Below, one piece after another: positions 47,701 through 56,637 of a stretch of 64,000 nt of DNA (the first letter of the stretch is position 1; the number at the start of each line of letters is the position of its first letter). The stretch comes from Leptotrichia sp. oral taxon 221 (GTDB lineage: Bacteria > Fusobacteriota > Fusobacteriia > Fusobacteriales > Leptotrichiaceae). Where the stretch lies: positions 1,798,001-1,862,000 of the forward strand of contig NZ_CP072378.1 of the NCBI RefSeq assembly GCF_018128245.1, written 5' to 3'. The notes beneath the pieces were generated by a model. The model was not told the DNA's origin, searched no databases, and saw only the letters and a program-made list of their open reading frames with translations. The position numbers and the translations under genes are program-made.

Positions 47701-47832
47701 AAAATAATAACTTCCTGACTCAACGTCACTCCATTTATAAAAATATCTGACTCCATCAAATGAAGTAAAATTTTCTTCTTTATAAAATTTATTATTTCTG
47801 TAAATGATTATTTTGTAATCTAATAAATTCAT
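44791..47832 (-). CDS. Large GH13 alpha-glucan hydrolase (neopullulanase/amylase-like)
   Basis: 1013 residues without a signal peptide, so cytosolic. The N-terminal third (about 1-330) holds beta-sandwich, carbohydrate-module-like domains, including GNGVYEYKYVIDGKWYPEG typical of glycogen-binding modules. The GH13 barrel starts near AIWYNLFPDRFYNG. Conserved regions are intact: DGVFNH (D564-H569), GWRLD with nucleophile D680, acid/base E710 in ITAELWG and D786 in NGSHDTDR. An unusual Asn/Lys/Glu-rich insertion (about 482-535) splits the barrel. It likely breaks internalised maltodextrins or glycogen. Its downstream sugar phosphate could feed pgi, encoded two genes upstream, but they are not an obvious operon. 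GGGAG precedes the ATG. Confidence 0.88.
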   Translation of the reverse strand: MNLLDYKIIIYRNNKFYKEENFTSFDGVRYFYKWSDVESGSYYFEISYQDEIIKSVTYNHTSPFATVFEARVELTGRPKAITGFQAGIDILVEYYPEREKFILSKTKFFRTKVDIKKYGLKDVEKVEVASEETGWRPISEPVKKLSDTIYEITMIPGNGVYEYKYVIDGKWYPEGENLKLILGERGELFPKGYMGDGKFVYDTKEKESDLKAIVHDYKSLKYFNKISDRDYEFKIRTQIEDVERAYISIVLSEEDSYEMIYELERFSDKTNSFDYFQRIVDCGRKVDKIMYYFILEDGGKKVYFNGKLHEEKPERMVIKTTREDIQIFDVPDWSKEAIWYNLFPDRFYNGNHYNDAIFNEFGPEEFSINELHENKFIEKYKWEKLNNVYGKFDRNRWTSDFSDRTDWEKAGEKKVDYSLKYARMYGGDIQGIKEKIPYLKELGINAIWLNPVFFSYQNHKYGANDFRHISPDFGTIRTSGEKYDVKVNKSNKYNNKTYIDVLGKQAINNSELKLLEVNLKGENKGKNGYGETEDPETWVWTESDLIMVDFIKELHKNGIRVIFDGVFNHSSDRHWTFNMVLADGETSQYKDWYKIKDFTNHIPVTDDLSDEEAYDLIMKNKKRLIYNAWGGFNSLPEFNTFNEQYKDYIFNITRKWMYGPDGKESKNWMEDDGIDGWRLDVPNCLENQNFWNEWRQVVKGCKQEAYITAELWGNASNDINYGNKFDTVMNYEWLKTVIGYFINHSREGGERYKLKATDFFNELREKRSWYPYQSLQASQNLNGSHDTDRLYSRIVNDILGRNLEEGKQLEKGYNSIRPDLASNYHPNTSIDWINSKIKPKDVLKLISIFQMTYIGAPMLYYGDEVGMWGATDPYCRKPMLWKEFMYDEEKNPSFLNKEERYEQKVDEDLLFWYKKLIKIRRKNRVLVYGKFKELLADDQRDIIAYERKNEDRSIITVINNSFNDYKDIEFLTDYPGERFLDLISEKFVKVSMNGKINISLKAKQGVILKRWNY

Positions 47833-47864
47833 TTTTCTCCCTTATCTTTCCATGTAATTTAATT

Positions 47865-47894
47865 GATTGTAAATCTTTTTAATTTTTTACAATC
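47865..47894 (-). other. Hairpin between aminopeptidase and amylase genes
   Basis: GATTGTAAA pairs with TTTACAATC over a 12-base loop. No T run follows, so it may lie in the amylase leader rather than end the aminopeptidase transcript. Confidence 0.35.
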
Positions 47895-47946
47895 ACTTAT
47901 TTCTCATTTTCTCTTGCATAAATTTATATTTAAAACAATCCAAATA

Positions 47947-49323
47947 CTATTTTATTCCAAAAAACACTTTATATGCTCGGTATGTTTCGTATAAATCTGC
48001 CTTTGAAGAAATTTCAAATAACGAATGCATTGAGATAAGTGCTGGCCCTGCATCTACAGTTCTTATTCCATAGTACGCCAAAAATTTTGCGACAGTTCCA
48101 CCGCCACCTTCATCTGTTTTGTTGAATCCTCCAACTTGATATGCAACTTCATTTTTTTCAAATGCTTGTCTTATTTCTTGCATAATCTCTGCATCAGCAT
48201 CACTTGCACCTACTTTTCCTCTTGAACCTGTATATTTTGCAAAAGCTAATCCATAAGACAATCTTGCTACATTTTCTGGATCATGAACTGACGAAAATAC
48301 AGGATTTATAGCTGCTGTTACATCTGATGATAACGCTTTTGAATTCCATAAAGTTTCTCTTAACATTTGGTCATTATAATTTTTTTCTGTTAACGACAAA
48401 ATTTTCCCAACAACATATTCTGGCAATGTAGTTTTCAAACTTGTCGACCCTTCACTTCCAATTTCTTCTTTATCAGTCAAATAAACCATTACTGTTTTTT
48501 CAGGATTCTCTATTTCGTATAATGCTTTTAATGATGTATATGCACAAATTCTATCATCTTGACCGTATCCTCCAATCATTGTTTGGTCAAGACCTACATC
48601 TCTTAATTTCCCTGCTGGTACGACTTCTAATTCAGCCGCAAAAAAATCATCTTCCTCGATACCATATTCTTCTTTTAATTTATCTAAAACCCACTGCTTA
48701 ACTTTTTTTTCAATATTTTCATCTTTTACTGGTGTATTTCCAAATAATAATTTTAATTCTTCACCTTTAATTACTTCTCGTGCCTTTCTATCATCTTGCA
48801 CTTTGTAAGATAAATGTGGCAAAATATCTGGAATGCAAAAAACTGGATCTTCTTCTTTTTCTCCAATCGCCAAAACTACTTTCGTATTATCTTTTAAATA
48901 AACTACACCATGTAAAGCTAAAGGCGTTGACGCCCATTGATATTTTTTTATTCCACCGTAATAATGCGTATTTAATAACGCAAATTCTTCTGTTTCTTGA
49001 ATTGGATGTGGCTTCAAATCTAATCTTGGTGAATCCAAATGAGAAACAACCATATTAATCCCATTTTTAATATCTTCCTTACCAATGATAACTGCCACAA
49101 GATTTTTGTCTCGATTATTAAAATAAATTTTGTCACCTGCTTTTAAATCGCTTTTTTCATTTATATTAACAAAATTATTTTTCTTTAATTCTTCTTCTGT
49201 CACTACAACAAATTCTCTCTCAGTCTTTGCCGAATCTAAATATTTCTTATATCCCTCAGCAAAATCGAAAATTTCTTCTTTTTTCTTTTCAGAATAATTT
49301 TTCCACAAATTTTCTTTTGTCAT
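47947..49323 (-). CDS. M18-family aminopeptidase
   Basis: 458 residues. Dinuclear zinc site motifs of M18 are visible: VSHLDSPRLDLKP (first His/Asp), QDDRICAYTSLKAL (bridging Asp), DKEEIGSEGSTSLK (Glu pair) and the C-terminal SMHSLFEISSKADL with the last histidine. It removes N-terminal residues from peptides in the cytosol. Own promoter at 49398-49426. Bacterial M18 genes are often called apeA or lap; I leave the symbol open. Confidence 0.92.
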   Translation of the reverse strand: MTKENLWKNYSEKKKEEIFDFAEGYKKYLDSAKTEREFVVVTEEELKKNNFVNINEKSDLKAGDKIYFNNRDKNLVAVIIGKEDIKNGINMVVSHLDSPRLDLKPHPIQETEEFALLNTHYYGGIKKYQWASTPLALHGVVYLKDNTKVVLAIGEKEEDPVFCIPDILPHLSYKVQDDRKAREVIKGEELKLLFGNTPVKDENIEKKVKQWVLDKLKEEYGIEEDDFFAAELEVVPAGKLRDVGLDQTMIGGYGQDDRICAYTSLKALYEIENPEKTVMVYLTDKEEIGSEGSTSLKTTLPEYVVGKILSLTEKNYNDQMLRETLWNSKALSSDVTAAINPVFSSVHDPENVARLSYGLAFAKYTGSRGKVGASDADAEIMQEIRQAFEKNEVAYQVGGFNKTDEGGGGTVAKFLAYYGIRTVDAGPALISMHSLFEISSKADLYETYRAYKVFFGIK

Positions 49324-49397
49324 AAATTTTCCCTTTCTTATTTTATTTTTGTAAAATTTTTTGCATTGGATTTGTTTACTTTTTTCCTTCTAACACT

Positions 49398-49426
49398 ATT
49401 TTACAACTTTTTTTCAAAAAAGTGAA
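49398..49426 (-). promoter_or_regulatory. Promoter of the M18 aminopeptidase gene
   Basis: TTCACT, 17 bases, TAAAAT on the minus strand, 75 bases before the start. Confidence 0.45.
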
Positions 49427-49464
49427 CTATTATTATTTTTTTACATAAATTTATTTAATTTTTT

Positions 49465-49500
49465 AAAAAAAAATCTTGAAAATATATTCAAGATTTTTTA
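49465..49500 (-). terminator. Terminator after pgi
   Basis: AAATCTTGAA and TTCAAGATTT pair with A and T runs on either side, 25 bases after the pgi stop. Confidence 0.8.
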
Positions 49501-49524
49501 TTATATATATTTAACTATTTTTTA

Positions 49525-50880
49525 CTATTTTATAGAATTTAATTTTTCTTCTAATTTTTTACCTTCTTCTTCGTATCCAGGTTTTCCTAATAATGCGAAC
49601 ATATTTTTCTTGTACGCTTCAACTCCTGGTTGATCGAATGGATTTACACCTAAAACGTATCCACTTACTCCACATGCTTTTTCAAAGAAGTAGAATGCAT
49701 ATCCTAAATGATAAGGTGTTGCTTCAGGAATATTTACTGTTAAATTAGGTACTCCACCGTCAACGTGTGCTAAAATAACTCCGTCTCTTGCTTTTTTGTT
49801 TACATAATCTAAAGTTTTTCCTGCAACAAAATTCAATCCATCTAAGTTTTCTTCATCTTTTTCAATTTCAAATTCAACTTCTGGTTTATCAATTGAAACA
49901 ACTGTTTCGATAAACATTCTTTGTCCTTGTTGAATATATTGACCTAAAGAGTGTAAATCTGCAGAAAAATCAGCTGATGAAGGATATAATCCTTTGAAAT
50001 CTTTTCCTTCTGATTCTCCAAATAATTGTTTCCACCATTCAGAGAAATAATGTAATCTTGGTTCATAGTTAACCATAATTTCTACATTTTTACCTTTTCT
50101 CAATAAAATGTTTCTAACTGCTGCATATTGCAATGCTTTATTTTCTTCTAATTTTTTGCTAGAAAAATCTTTTACTGCATCAGCCGCTCCTTGCATTAAT
50201 TCATCAATGTTAATTCCAGCTGCAGCAATTGGTAATAATCCAACTGGTGTTAAAACTGAGAATCTTCCTCCAACATTGTCAGGTACAACAAATGTTTCAT
50301 ATTTTTCTGTGTCAGCTAATGTTTTTAATGCACCTTTTGCTTTATCAGTAGTTGCATAAATTCTTTTACTAGCTTCTTCTTTTCCATATTTTTCTTCTAA
50401 CATTTTTTTGAATACTCTGAAGGCAATTGCTGGTTCAGTTGTTGTTCCTGATTTAGAAATAACATTTACTGAGAAATCTCTATCTCCAACTACATCAATT
50501 AAGTGTTGTAAATAAACACCGCTCATATTTGTTCCAGCAAAATAAACTTCTGGAGTTTTTCTTTTATCTTTTGGTAAATTATTATAAAAACTGTGTGATA
50601 AAAATTCAATTGCAGCTTTTGCTCCTAAATAAGAACCACCAATTCCAATAACGATTAATACTTCTGAATCATTTTTTATTTTTTCTGCTGCTTTTTTTAT
50701 TCTAGCAAATTCTTCTTTGTCATAATCTAATGGCAATGTTGTCCACCCCAAGAAGTCATTTCCAGCTCCTTTTCCTGATACTAATACTTCATTTGCCAAT
50801 TCTACATATGGTTTGATTTGTTCTACTTCGTGTTCACCGAAGAAATTTTTTGAAAATTTGTAACTAAAATCTAATTTCAT
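49525..50880 (-). CDS. pgi: Glucose-6-phosphate isomerase
   Basis: 451 residues, the short bacterial form. Sugar-phosphate-binding SIS motifs are [17 protein letters not shown] and [30 protein letters not shown] is also typical. It interconverts glucose-6-phosphate and fructose-6-phosphate in glycolysis. Stands alone with its own promoter and terminator. Confidence 0.97.
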   Translation of the reverse strand: MKLDFSYKFSKNFFGEHEVEQIKPYVELANEVLVSGKGAGNDFLGWTTLPLDYDKEEFARIKKAAEKIKNDSEVLIVIGIGGSYLGAKAAIEFLSHSFYNNLPKDKRKTPEVYFAGTNMSGVYLQHLIDVVGDRDFSVNVISKSGTTTEPAIAFRVFKKMLEEKYGKEEASKRIYATTDKAKGALKTLADTEKYETFVVPDNVGGRFSVLTPVGLLPIAAAGINIDELMQGAADAVKDFSSKKLEENKALQYAAVRNILLRKGKNVEIMVNYEPRLHYFSEWWKQLFGESEGKDFKGLYPSSADFSADLHSLGQYIQQGQRMFIETVVSIDKPEVEFEIEKDEENLDGLNFVAGKTLDYVNKKARDGVILAHVDGGVPNLTVNIPEATPYHLGYAFYFFEKACGVSGYVLGVNPFDQPGVEAYKKNMFALLGKPGYEEEGKKLEEKLNSIK

Positions 50881-51010
50881 TTTAAAAAAACCTTTCCTTT
50901 CTTTTTTTCTACAAATTAAAAATCCCTTTTCTTTTTATACATAAAAGATTAAATTTAACCATTTTAAAAATTTTATTTGATTTATATAAATCAAAACTTA
51001 TTTCTTCACT

Positions 51011-51039
51011 ATTTTATCACTAAATACATTCAAAGTAAA
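51011..51039 (-). promoter_or_regulatory. pgi promoter
   Basis: TTTACT, 17 bases, TAAAAT with an upstream TG, about 130 bases before pgi. Between it and the smpB stop (51159) lie two weak stems (ACCTA/TAGGT near 51089; AAACAA/TTGTTT near 51097-51122) that may end the smpB transcript. Confidence 0.5.
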
Positions 51040-51158
51040 GCCTAAAATAATATTTTACAATTTTTCAACTTATAAGAACCTATTAAAACTAGGTAAAACA
51101 AGGTTTTCAACAACTTTTGTTTCAAAGTTAATTTATCCAAAATCAATTCTTACAAAAA

Positions 51159-51608
51159 TTATCGAGTGAAACTTTTTTGATATTTTTTCATATCTCGCTC
51201 TTGATCTTTTTGTTTCAATGATTCTCTCTTATCGTGTAATTTTTTACCTTTAGCAAGTCCAATTTCCATTTTCACTAATCTCTGTTTTGTATAAACTGAA
51301 AGTGGCACAATCGTATATCCTTGCTCTTTAATTTTTGATCCCCATTTTTCAATTTCTCTTCTATTTAGCAATAATTTTCGTACTCTCGATTCAGAAACAT
51401 TATTAATATTCCCAAATTCATATGGCGTAATATGCATATTCATTGCAAAAATTTCATTTTTTATTATTCTGATAAAACTCTCTTTTATGCTCACTTTCCC
51501 AGCCTTCACAGATTTCACTTCTGTCCCAACGAGTTCAATTCCCGCTTCAAGTTTATCTTCGATAAAATAATCATGAAAAGCCTTTTTGTTTCTAGCTAAT
51601 ACTGGCAT
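51159..51608 (-). CDS. smpB: SsrA-binding protein SmpB
   Basis: 149 residues. LARNKKAFHDYFIEDKLEAGIELVGTEVKS and the AKGKKLHDKRES motif before the basic tail are diagnostic. SmpB brings tmRNA (24540-24879) to stalled ribosomes. The start is the ATG at 51608 because AAGGAGG lies five bases upstream; an ATG at 51629 would include the ribosome site. It lies just after rnr, the usual order. Confidence 0.97.
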   Translation of the reverse strand: MPVLARNKKAFHDYFIEDKLEAGIELVGTEVKSVKAGKVSIKESFIRIIKNEIFAMNMHITPYEFGNINNVSESRVRKLLLNRREIEKWGSKIKEQGYTIVPLSVYTKQRLVKMEIGLAKGKKLHDKRESLKQKDQERDMKKYQKSFTR

Positions 51609-51651
51609 TTTTTCCTCCTTTTCAGTCATTTTTAATTCAATTTTTTATAAA

Positions 51652-53841
51652 TTATTCTTTGTCTCCGTCATCTTCAATTTTCAAAATTTCTTCCTCATAA
51701 GGAATTACTTCTATTTCCATTTTTTCATACGAAGCACCTGTAACCACTACTTTTATTGTATTTCCCATTGTATAAGTTTCGTTTGTATTTGTGTTAATTA
51801 TTTTAAAATTTTCTTCATCGTATACAAAATGATCTCTCGTAACATTTACATTATACACGACTTCAATGTGATTTTCCAATTCCATAAACACTTTATTTTT
51901 ATTCATTCCACTAAGTCTTGCGATGTATGTTTTACCGATTTTATCTTGCATATATTCGATTAATTTAATTTTTACACTATCTTCTTCTAATTTGTCAGCG
52001 ACTCTTTCTGTTCGTGAAATTGCTGAAGCGACAACGTCAAATTCTCCAAAATATTTACTTTTATCCTTATCATTAATGAATTTTTCAAGCGATCTTCCAA
52101 GCATTCTATGAACGACCAAATCCGAGTACCTTCTTATCGGTGACGTAAAATGCAAGTAATATTTCGACGCCAATCCAAAGTGTCCCAAATTTTTATTTGC
52201 ATATCTTGCTCTTTGCATTGCTCTCAAAATCAATTTATGAATCAAATATCCTTCTGGCAATCCCGTCGTTCTATCAATAATCGTTTGAAATTTCCCTGGA
52301 TGAATTTCATCAAGATTTTTTATTGAGAAACCAAATTTTACAAGCGTTTCATTTAATGCTTTTAATTTTTCTTTGTCTGGATCTTCATGAACTCTGTATA
52401 TCGCTGGAATTTCTTCCCAAAACAATTTTTCCGCCACAACTTCATTCGCTGCAACCATGAAATCTTCAATCAATCTTTCTGCCTCACCACGAGAACGCAA
52501 AACAATATCCTTAACCAATTTATTTTGATCAAGAACAACTTTTATCTCTGGTAATTCAAAATCAATACTTCCACGACGTTTTTTCGTACCTCTAATTATG
52601 TGTGACAATTTCAACATTTCCTGCAACATTGGCACAATTTTTTCATATTTTTCAAAAACTTTTTTATTTTCTTCTAATTTTTCGATTTCTTTTTCACTCA
52701 AATCAGTTTTTTCTCGATTATCAATGTAATCATAAATTTGATTTACACCATCGTAAGTCATTCTAAATTTCGATTTTATAACTGATTTATAAAAATCATT
52801 TTTTAAAACTTTCCCTTTTTCATCAAAATCAATTTCCACAGAAAAAGTCATTTTATCCTCATCTGGATTCAACGAACACAAATTATTAGACAATTTTCTC
52901 GGCAACATCGGAATAACTCTATCCACCAGATAAATCGAGTTCCCTCTCTTCAAGGCTTCATTATCCAATTCAGTTCCCTCTTTAACATAATACGAAACAT
53001 CCGCAATACTTACAATCAGCTTATATCCATCCTCTGTTTTTTCAACATAAACTGCATCATCCAAATCTTTCGCATCAGCTCCATCAATCGTAATAATATC
53101 AAGATCTCTCAAATCCCTTCTATTCGGAATTTCAGACGATAAATCTTCATCCAAGCTATCCAATTCCTTCAAAACTTCTCCAGGAAATTTCTCTTGAATC
53201 CCTTCACTTATTAACAATGAAGAAATTAATGCTTCCGTATCTTGAGGATCACCTAAAATGCTAACCACTTCTCCTTCAGGTTTTCTCGTATCATCTCCCC
53301 AAAAATACACTTTTACCGCAACCAAATCCCCAGTTTTCGCACCTTTTATCTTTTTCTTGGAAATGTAAATATCTTTTCTCGAATTTTTTACTCGCACAAA
53401 CCCAAAACTCATATTATGCTCAAAAATCCCAACGACAACTTCACGATTTCTTTTTACAACTTGAAGAACTTCCCCTTCTCTTTTTCTGTCACCTTGAACA
53501 TTTTCCTTCAAAACTCTAACAATAACAGTGTCTCCGTCCATCGCTGTATTTAAAAAAGGCCCAGGAATAAATACACTTTTTTCACCTTGAACATCTAAAA
53601 ATCCAAAACTCCCATTTGCAATAGAAATTTCACCTTTTAGTAATCCAGCTTTTTCTGGCAGCGTATATTTCCCATTTCTCTTTAAATAAATTTCTCCATT
53701 TTCTTCCCAAGCATTCACAATCTGCTTATACAATTTACGTTTTTTTGGACTCCAATCCATTAATTGCAAAATTTCCTGAAACGTAAATTCATACTCTTGC
53801 AACACTTGTTTCAAATATTTTAACTCTTTTTCTATTTTCAT
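51652..53841 (-). CDS. rnr: Ribonuclease R
   Basis: 729 residues. The order is an N-terminal winged helix, two cold-shock domains, the RNB catalytic domain with the metal aspartates in DGADAKDLDDAVYVE, and a C-terminal S1 domain (TYIARLSGMNKNKVFMELENH). It is a processive 3'-5' exonuclease able to degrade structured RNA and works with SmpB-tmRNA on non-stop messages. ATG at 53841 behind AGGTGA; a TTG ten codons upstream is less likely. The C-terminal tail is acidic rather than Lys-rich. Confidence 0.96.
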   Translation of the reverse strand: MKIEKELKYLKQVLQEYEFTFQEILQLMDWSPKKRKLYKQIVNAWEENGEIYLKRNGKYTLPEKAGLLKGEISIANGSFGFLDVQGEKSVFIPGPFLNTAMDGDTVIVRVLKENVQGDRKREGEVLQVVKRNREVVVGIFEHNMSFGFVRVKNSRKDIYISKKKIKGAKTGDLVAVKVYFWGDDTRKPEGEVVSILGDPQDTEALISSLLISEGIQEKFPGEVLKELDSLDEDLSSEIPNRRDLRDLDIITIDGADAKDLDDAVYVEKTEDGYKLIVSIADVSYYVKEGTELDNEALKRGNSIYLVDRVIPMLPRKLSNNLCSLNPDEDKMTFSVEIDFDEKGKVLKNDFYKSVIKSKFRMTYDGVNQIYDYIDNREKTDLSEKEIEKLEENKKVFEKYEKIVPMLQEMLKLSHIIRGTKKRRGSIDFELPEIKVVLDQNKLVKDIVLRSRGEAERLIEDFMVAANEVVAEKLFWEEIPAIYRVHEDPDKEKLKALNETLVKFGFSIKNLDEIHPGKFQTIIDRTTGLPEGYLIHKLILRAMQRARYANKNLGHFGLASKYYLHFTSPIRRYSDLVVHRMLGRSLEKFINDKDKSKYFGEFDVVASAISRTERVADKLEEDSVKIKLIEYMQDKIGKTYIARLSGMNKNKVFMELENHIEVVYNVNVTRDHFVYDEENFKIINTNTNETYTMGNTIKVVVTGASYEKMEIEVIPYEEEILKIEDDGDKE

Positions 53842-53857
53842 TTTTTCACCTATTTTT

Positions 53858-54439
53858 CTATTGATTTGCAATTATCGCATTTCTAAATAATATTATGTTT
53901 GGATGAATTATAGAATCTTTCCCCAATAAATATTTCAATTTTTCATTAATTTCAAATTTTATTGCTGCATCCAAATCTGTTTTCGCTAATTCACGTGCTT
54001 CATCCACGCCTTCCCATGTTCTCGCCGCTTCAATCGCATCTGACAAATACACAATTTTAGCCAAAGTCGACATTTTTGGACTTCCAATTGTATGATATTT
54101 CACTCCATCCAAAATTTCCTCATCGTCAATTCCAAATAAATCGAAATTATTTCTCACAAATTCAGCTCCCGCAAAACCGTGTAAAATTGCAGTTGTTTTA
54201 GATAATTCATCTGATACTTCTGGATATTTCCCTTTAATCAAATCTATCATTTCTGATAAATCAAAAAATTTAGCCACATCATGTAAATACGCCGAAGCCT
54301 CCACTTTTTCCACATTCACATTATAAATTTTTGCCAATTCCACAGCACATTCTGCCACTCTTACTACATGATTATATCTTTTTTCATCAAGATATTTTCT
54401 TACATTTGTTTTTATTTTTTCGATATTTATATTACTCAT
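53858..54439 (-). CDS. yqeK: HD-domain hydrolase YqeK (diadenosine tetraphosphatase type)
   Basis: 193 residues. RYNHVVRVAECAVELAKIY and the HD signature ASAYLHDVAKF followed by LHGFAGAEFVRN and VKYHTIG fit YqeK, a metal-dependent symmetrical Ap4A hydrolase. The usual neighbours nadD and rsfS are absent. It is transcribed into rnr and preceded by its own promoter. Confidence 0.85.
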   Translation of the reverse strand: MSNINIEKIKTNVRKYLDEKRYNHVVRVAECAVELAKIYNVNVEKVEASAYLHDVAKFFDLSEMIDLIKGKYPEVSDELSKTTAILHGFAGAEFVRNNFDLFGIDDEEILDGVKYHTIGSPKMSTLAKIVYLSDAIEAARTWEGVDEARELAKTDLDAAIKFEINEKLKYLLGKDSIIHPNIILFRNAIIANQ

Positions 54440-54505
54440 TTTTATCTCCTTTTTAATAAGTTTTTTTCATGATACATTAACAATTTTATACTTTTCCTAT
54501 TTACT

Positions 54506-54534
54506 ATTTTATCTAAAATCTCATATTATTTCAA
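54506..54534 (-). promoter_or_regulatory. Promoter of yqeK-rnr-smpB
   Basis: TTGAAA, 17 bases, TAAAAT on the minus strand, about 67 bases before yqeK. Confidence 0.6.
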
Positions 54535-54599
54535 TATACCAAATAAAAATTTCACTTTTTTCTATTATAATTTTTTATTATGATAAAAAGAAAAAGCAA

Positions 54600-55142
54600 C
54601 TATTGAATAATTGCTTCTCCATCTATTTGAATTATAACCTTTTTAATATTACTAAAATTTTTCAAAATCGTATTTGATACTGATTGTGCAAATCCATTAA
54701 ATAACGCTTGATTTGATCTCAATCCTGTAAATTCTGAATTTAATTTAACTATTGTAGTATTTTCTCCATCAATTCTCAAAGTATAGGCACTCATGAATTT
54801 CATGTTTTTAGTTAAAAAATTTGTATCTTTGATAACTTCATTAATATAATCTCCTTCCACCAAATTCTTCTGTTTCGGAATATAAGCTTCCTTTTCTTCA
54901 ACCATTTTATTTGATGGATTATAAATGAATATATTTATTTTTTGTTGAGCATTATTAGATGATGCTTTTACTAAATTTTTATCTACTTCAACATTTATCA
55001 TTTCAGAATTTTCTTTATCATAATAATTAATTGCTATCGACATTCCAGAAAGTAAAATTAGAATTATTATAGAAAAATTTTCCCTAAAAAAACTTTTTTT
55101 CTTTGGCATTTGTACATTTTTTGCTTTTTTCCCTTTTTCCAT
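54600..55142 (-). CDS. Membrane-anchored GerMN-domain protein
   Basis: 180 residues. A Lys-rich cytosolic start and one membrane helix (about 20-40, FSIIILILLSGMSIAINYY) precede a GerMN-like domain (about 65-180: INIFIYNPSNKMVEEKEAYIP ... GFAQSVSNTILKNF). GerMN domains occur in GerM and in cell-envelope lipoproteins. Lying 23 bases downstream of the amidase suggests a role in envelope or peptidoglycan maintenance; the exact function is unknown. Confidence 0.75.
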   Translation of the reverse strand: MEKGKKAKNVQMPKKKSFFRENFSIIILILLSGMSIAINYYDKENSEMINVEVDKNLVKASSNNAQQKINIFIYNPSNKMVEEKEAYIPKQKNLVEGDYINEVIKDTNFLTKNMKFMSAYTLRIDGENTTIVKLNSEFTGLRSNQALFNGFAQSVSNTILKNFSNIKKVIIQIDGEAIIQ

Positions 55143-55165
55143 AAATTTCTCCTTCTTAAAACTTT

Positions 55166-56509
55166 CTATCTAAAATGTCTTCTAATCGCATCAGCAATTG
55201 CACTTGCTACATTTTCTTGACCTTCTGGAGTAAGATATTTTGATAAATCAGAATAATTTGAAATAAATCCTATCTCTGCAAGAATTGCTGGTGAGTTACT
55301 TCCTCTTAATACAGCAAAGTTAGCTCCCTTAACTCCTCTTCTTCTTAATCCTGTCACATTTATAATTCCATCCAATACCGATTCAGCAATTGCAGCACTT
55401 TTTTCTTGATTTACTTTATAGAATATATCTTTTAAAACATAATCAGAAAAAGGTGAACTTCCATAACTTTCATCTACTCTATTTTCAAATTTAGCTACTT
55501 CTGAAGCGTAATCGCTTGATCCTGTTTTACTATAATAATAAACTTCTGCTCCATTAGCTGAACTACCTCCTGAATTTAAGTGAATACTTATAAAAAAATC
55601 TGCATTTACTCTATTTCCAATTGCTGGTCTTTCATCCAATGTTACAAAATAATCTGAATCTCTTGTTGTAATTACATTATAATCTGCACTTAGATTTCTA
55701 GCTAATCTTTTTGCAACTTCTAAGGCAATATCTTTTTCTCTGTATCCATTTGCTACTGCACCAGAATCATGTCCACCATGTCCTGGATCGACTATAATTG
55801 TATATTTTTTGTTTCCAGTTCTAGTTGGTGCTGGAGTATATACATTTGTATTTGGATTGTTTGTATAATTTTTGTTAACATTGTTATAAGTATTACTGTT
55901 GTAATTATTATTAGTGTAAGTATTGTTATTACTATTGCTGTAAGTGTTTCTATTAGCATTAGTGTTGTAATTATTGTTTGTATATGTGTCATTACTACTG
56001 TTACTATAAGTATTTCTATTAGTATTATAGTTATTATTATTTTGATAATTATTGTTGTTGTAAGATTGTGTCGAGTAATTATTATTTGTTGTTCCTCTAT
56101 TCGCATTATTTCCTACAACTACTGTATTTGTTGTTGCTCCTGCATTTGGGTTACTGAATGTTATCTCAATTTCTTTCCCTTTACTCAAGATTTTATACTC
56201 TGTTTGAGACTTCAAATAAAATAAAATTGATGATTTTCCTCCATTTTGTGAAGTATCAATTCTATTAACAAATTGGTCATACACGTTAGCCGACCCTTGA
56301 CCAACGCCTCTTCCCAAATCTACATCATCATAATCTAATCTTAAAATCTTTTCTGAACCATTAACTAGAATACTTGCATTTGGCAATTTATTCGTATTTT
56401 CTTTAAATGTACCTGTATAAACACCATTTCCGTATGTTACTTTTTCCAATGTTTCCGCAAACATAAACGTACTCATCATAAGCAACATTACCGCTATAAT
56501 TTTTTTCAT
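55166..56509 (-). CDS. N-acetylmuramoyl-L-alanine amidase (AMIN + Amidase_3)
   Basis: 447 residues. A signal peptide (about 1-18, ending MFA) and an AMIN-like domain (about 20-120) are followed by a low-complexity Asn/Tyr/Thr linker (about 125-230) and a zinc Amidase_3 domain with DPGHGGHDSG, REKD and FISIHLNSGG. It cleaves the bond between muramic acid and peptide during cell separation; AMIN targets septal wall or secretin-like complexes. AmiC is the nearest well-known type. The linker holds a repeated segment (see repeat). Confidence 0.9.
   Translation of the reverse strand: MKKIIAVMLLMMSTFMFAETLEKVTYGNGVYTGTFKENTNKLPNASILVNGSEKILRLDYDDVDLGRGVGQGSANVYDQFVNRIDTSQNGGKSSILFYLKSQTEYKILSKGKEIEITFSNPNAGATTNTVVVGNNANRGTTNNNYSTQSYNNNNYQNNNNYNTNRNTYSNSSNDTYTNNNYNTNANRNTYSNSNNNTYTNNNYNSNTYNNVNKNYTNNPNTNVYTPAPTRTGNKKYTIIVDPGHGGHDSGAVANGYREKDIALEVAKRLARNLSADYNVITTRDSDYFVTLDERPAIGNRVNADFFISIHLNSGGSSANGAEVYYYSKTGSSDYASEVAKFENRVDESYGSSPFSDYVLKDIFYKVNQEKSAAIAESVLDGIINVTGLRRRGVKGANFAVLRGSNSPAILAEIGFISNYSDLSKYLTPEGQENVASAIADAIRRHFR
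55895..56020 (-). repeat. 69-bp tandem repeat in the amidase linker
   Basis: Residues 164-182 and 187-205 are nearly identical (NRNTYSNS-NTYTNNNYN type), a 23-codon period. The surrounding DNA is AT-rich low complexity, so copy number may vary between strains. Confidence 0.7.
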
Positions 56510-56566
56510 TTCTCCTCCTTTTTATTCTTTCCCAACATTTCCCTTTTTAATATTTCTTAATTTTTA

Positions 56567-56628
56567 ATGTGATACAATTTCATTCTTAGATTACATTTCA
56601 ATTAATCTAAGAATAAAATTTACCACAT
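56567..56628. repeat. Long inverted repeat between yajC and the amidase gene
   Basis: TAATCTAAGAAT and its perfect complement lie 9 bases apart; the arms extend outward to ATGTG/CACAT with small mismatches, about 25 pairs in total. It lies 10 bases after the yajC stop. Neither side has a strong T run, although CTACTTTTTATTTT follows on the plus strand. Confidence 0.6.
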
Positions 56629-56637
56629 CACTACTTT

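Noticed and set aside
55769-56224. Plus-strand open frame rich in Ile, Val, Ser and Cys opposite the amidase linker
   Set aside because: It is the antisense of Asn/Tyr/Thr codons; no ribosome site and no domain. A compositional shadow.
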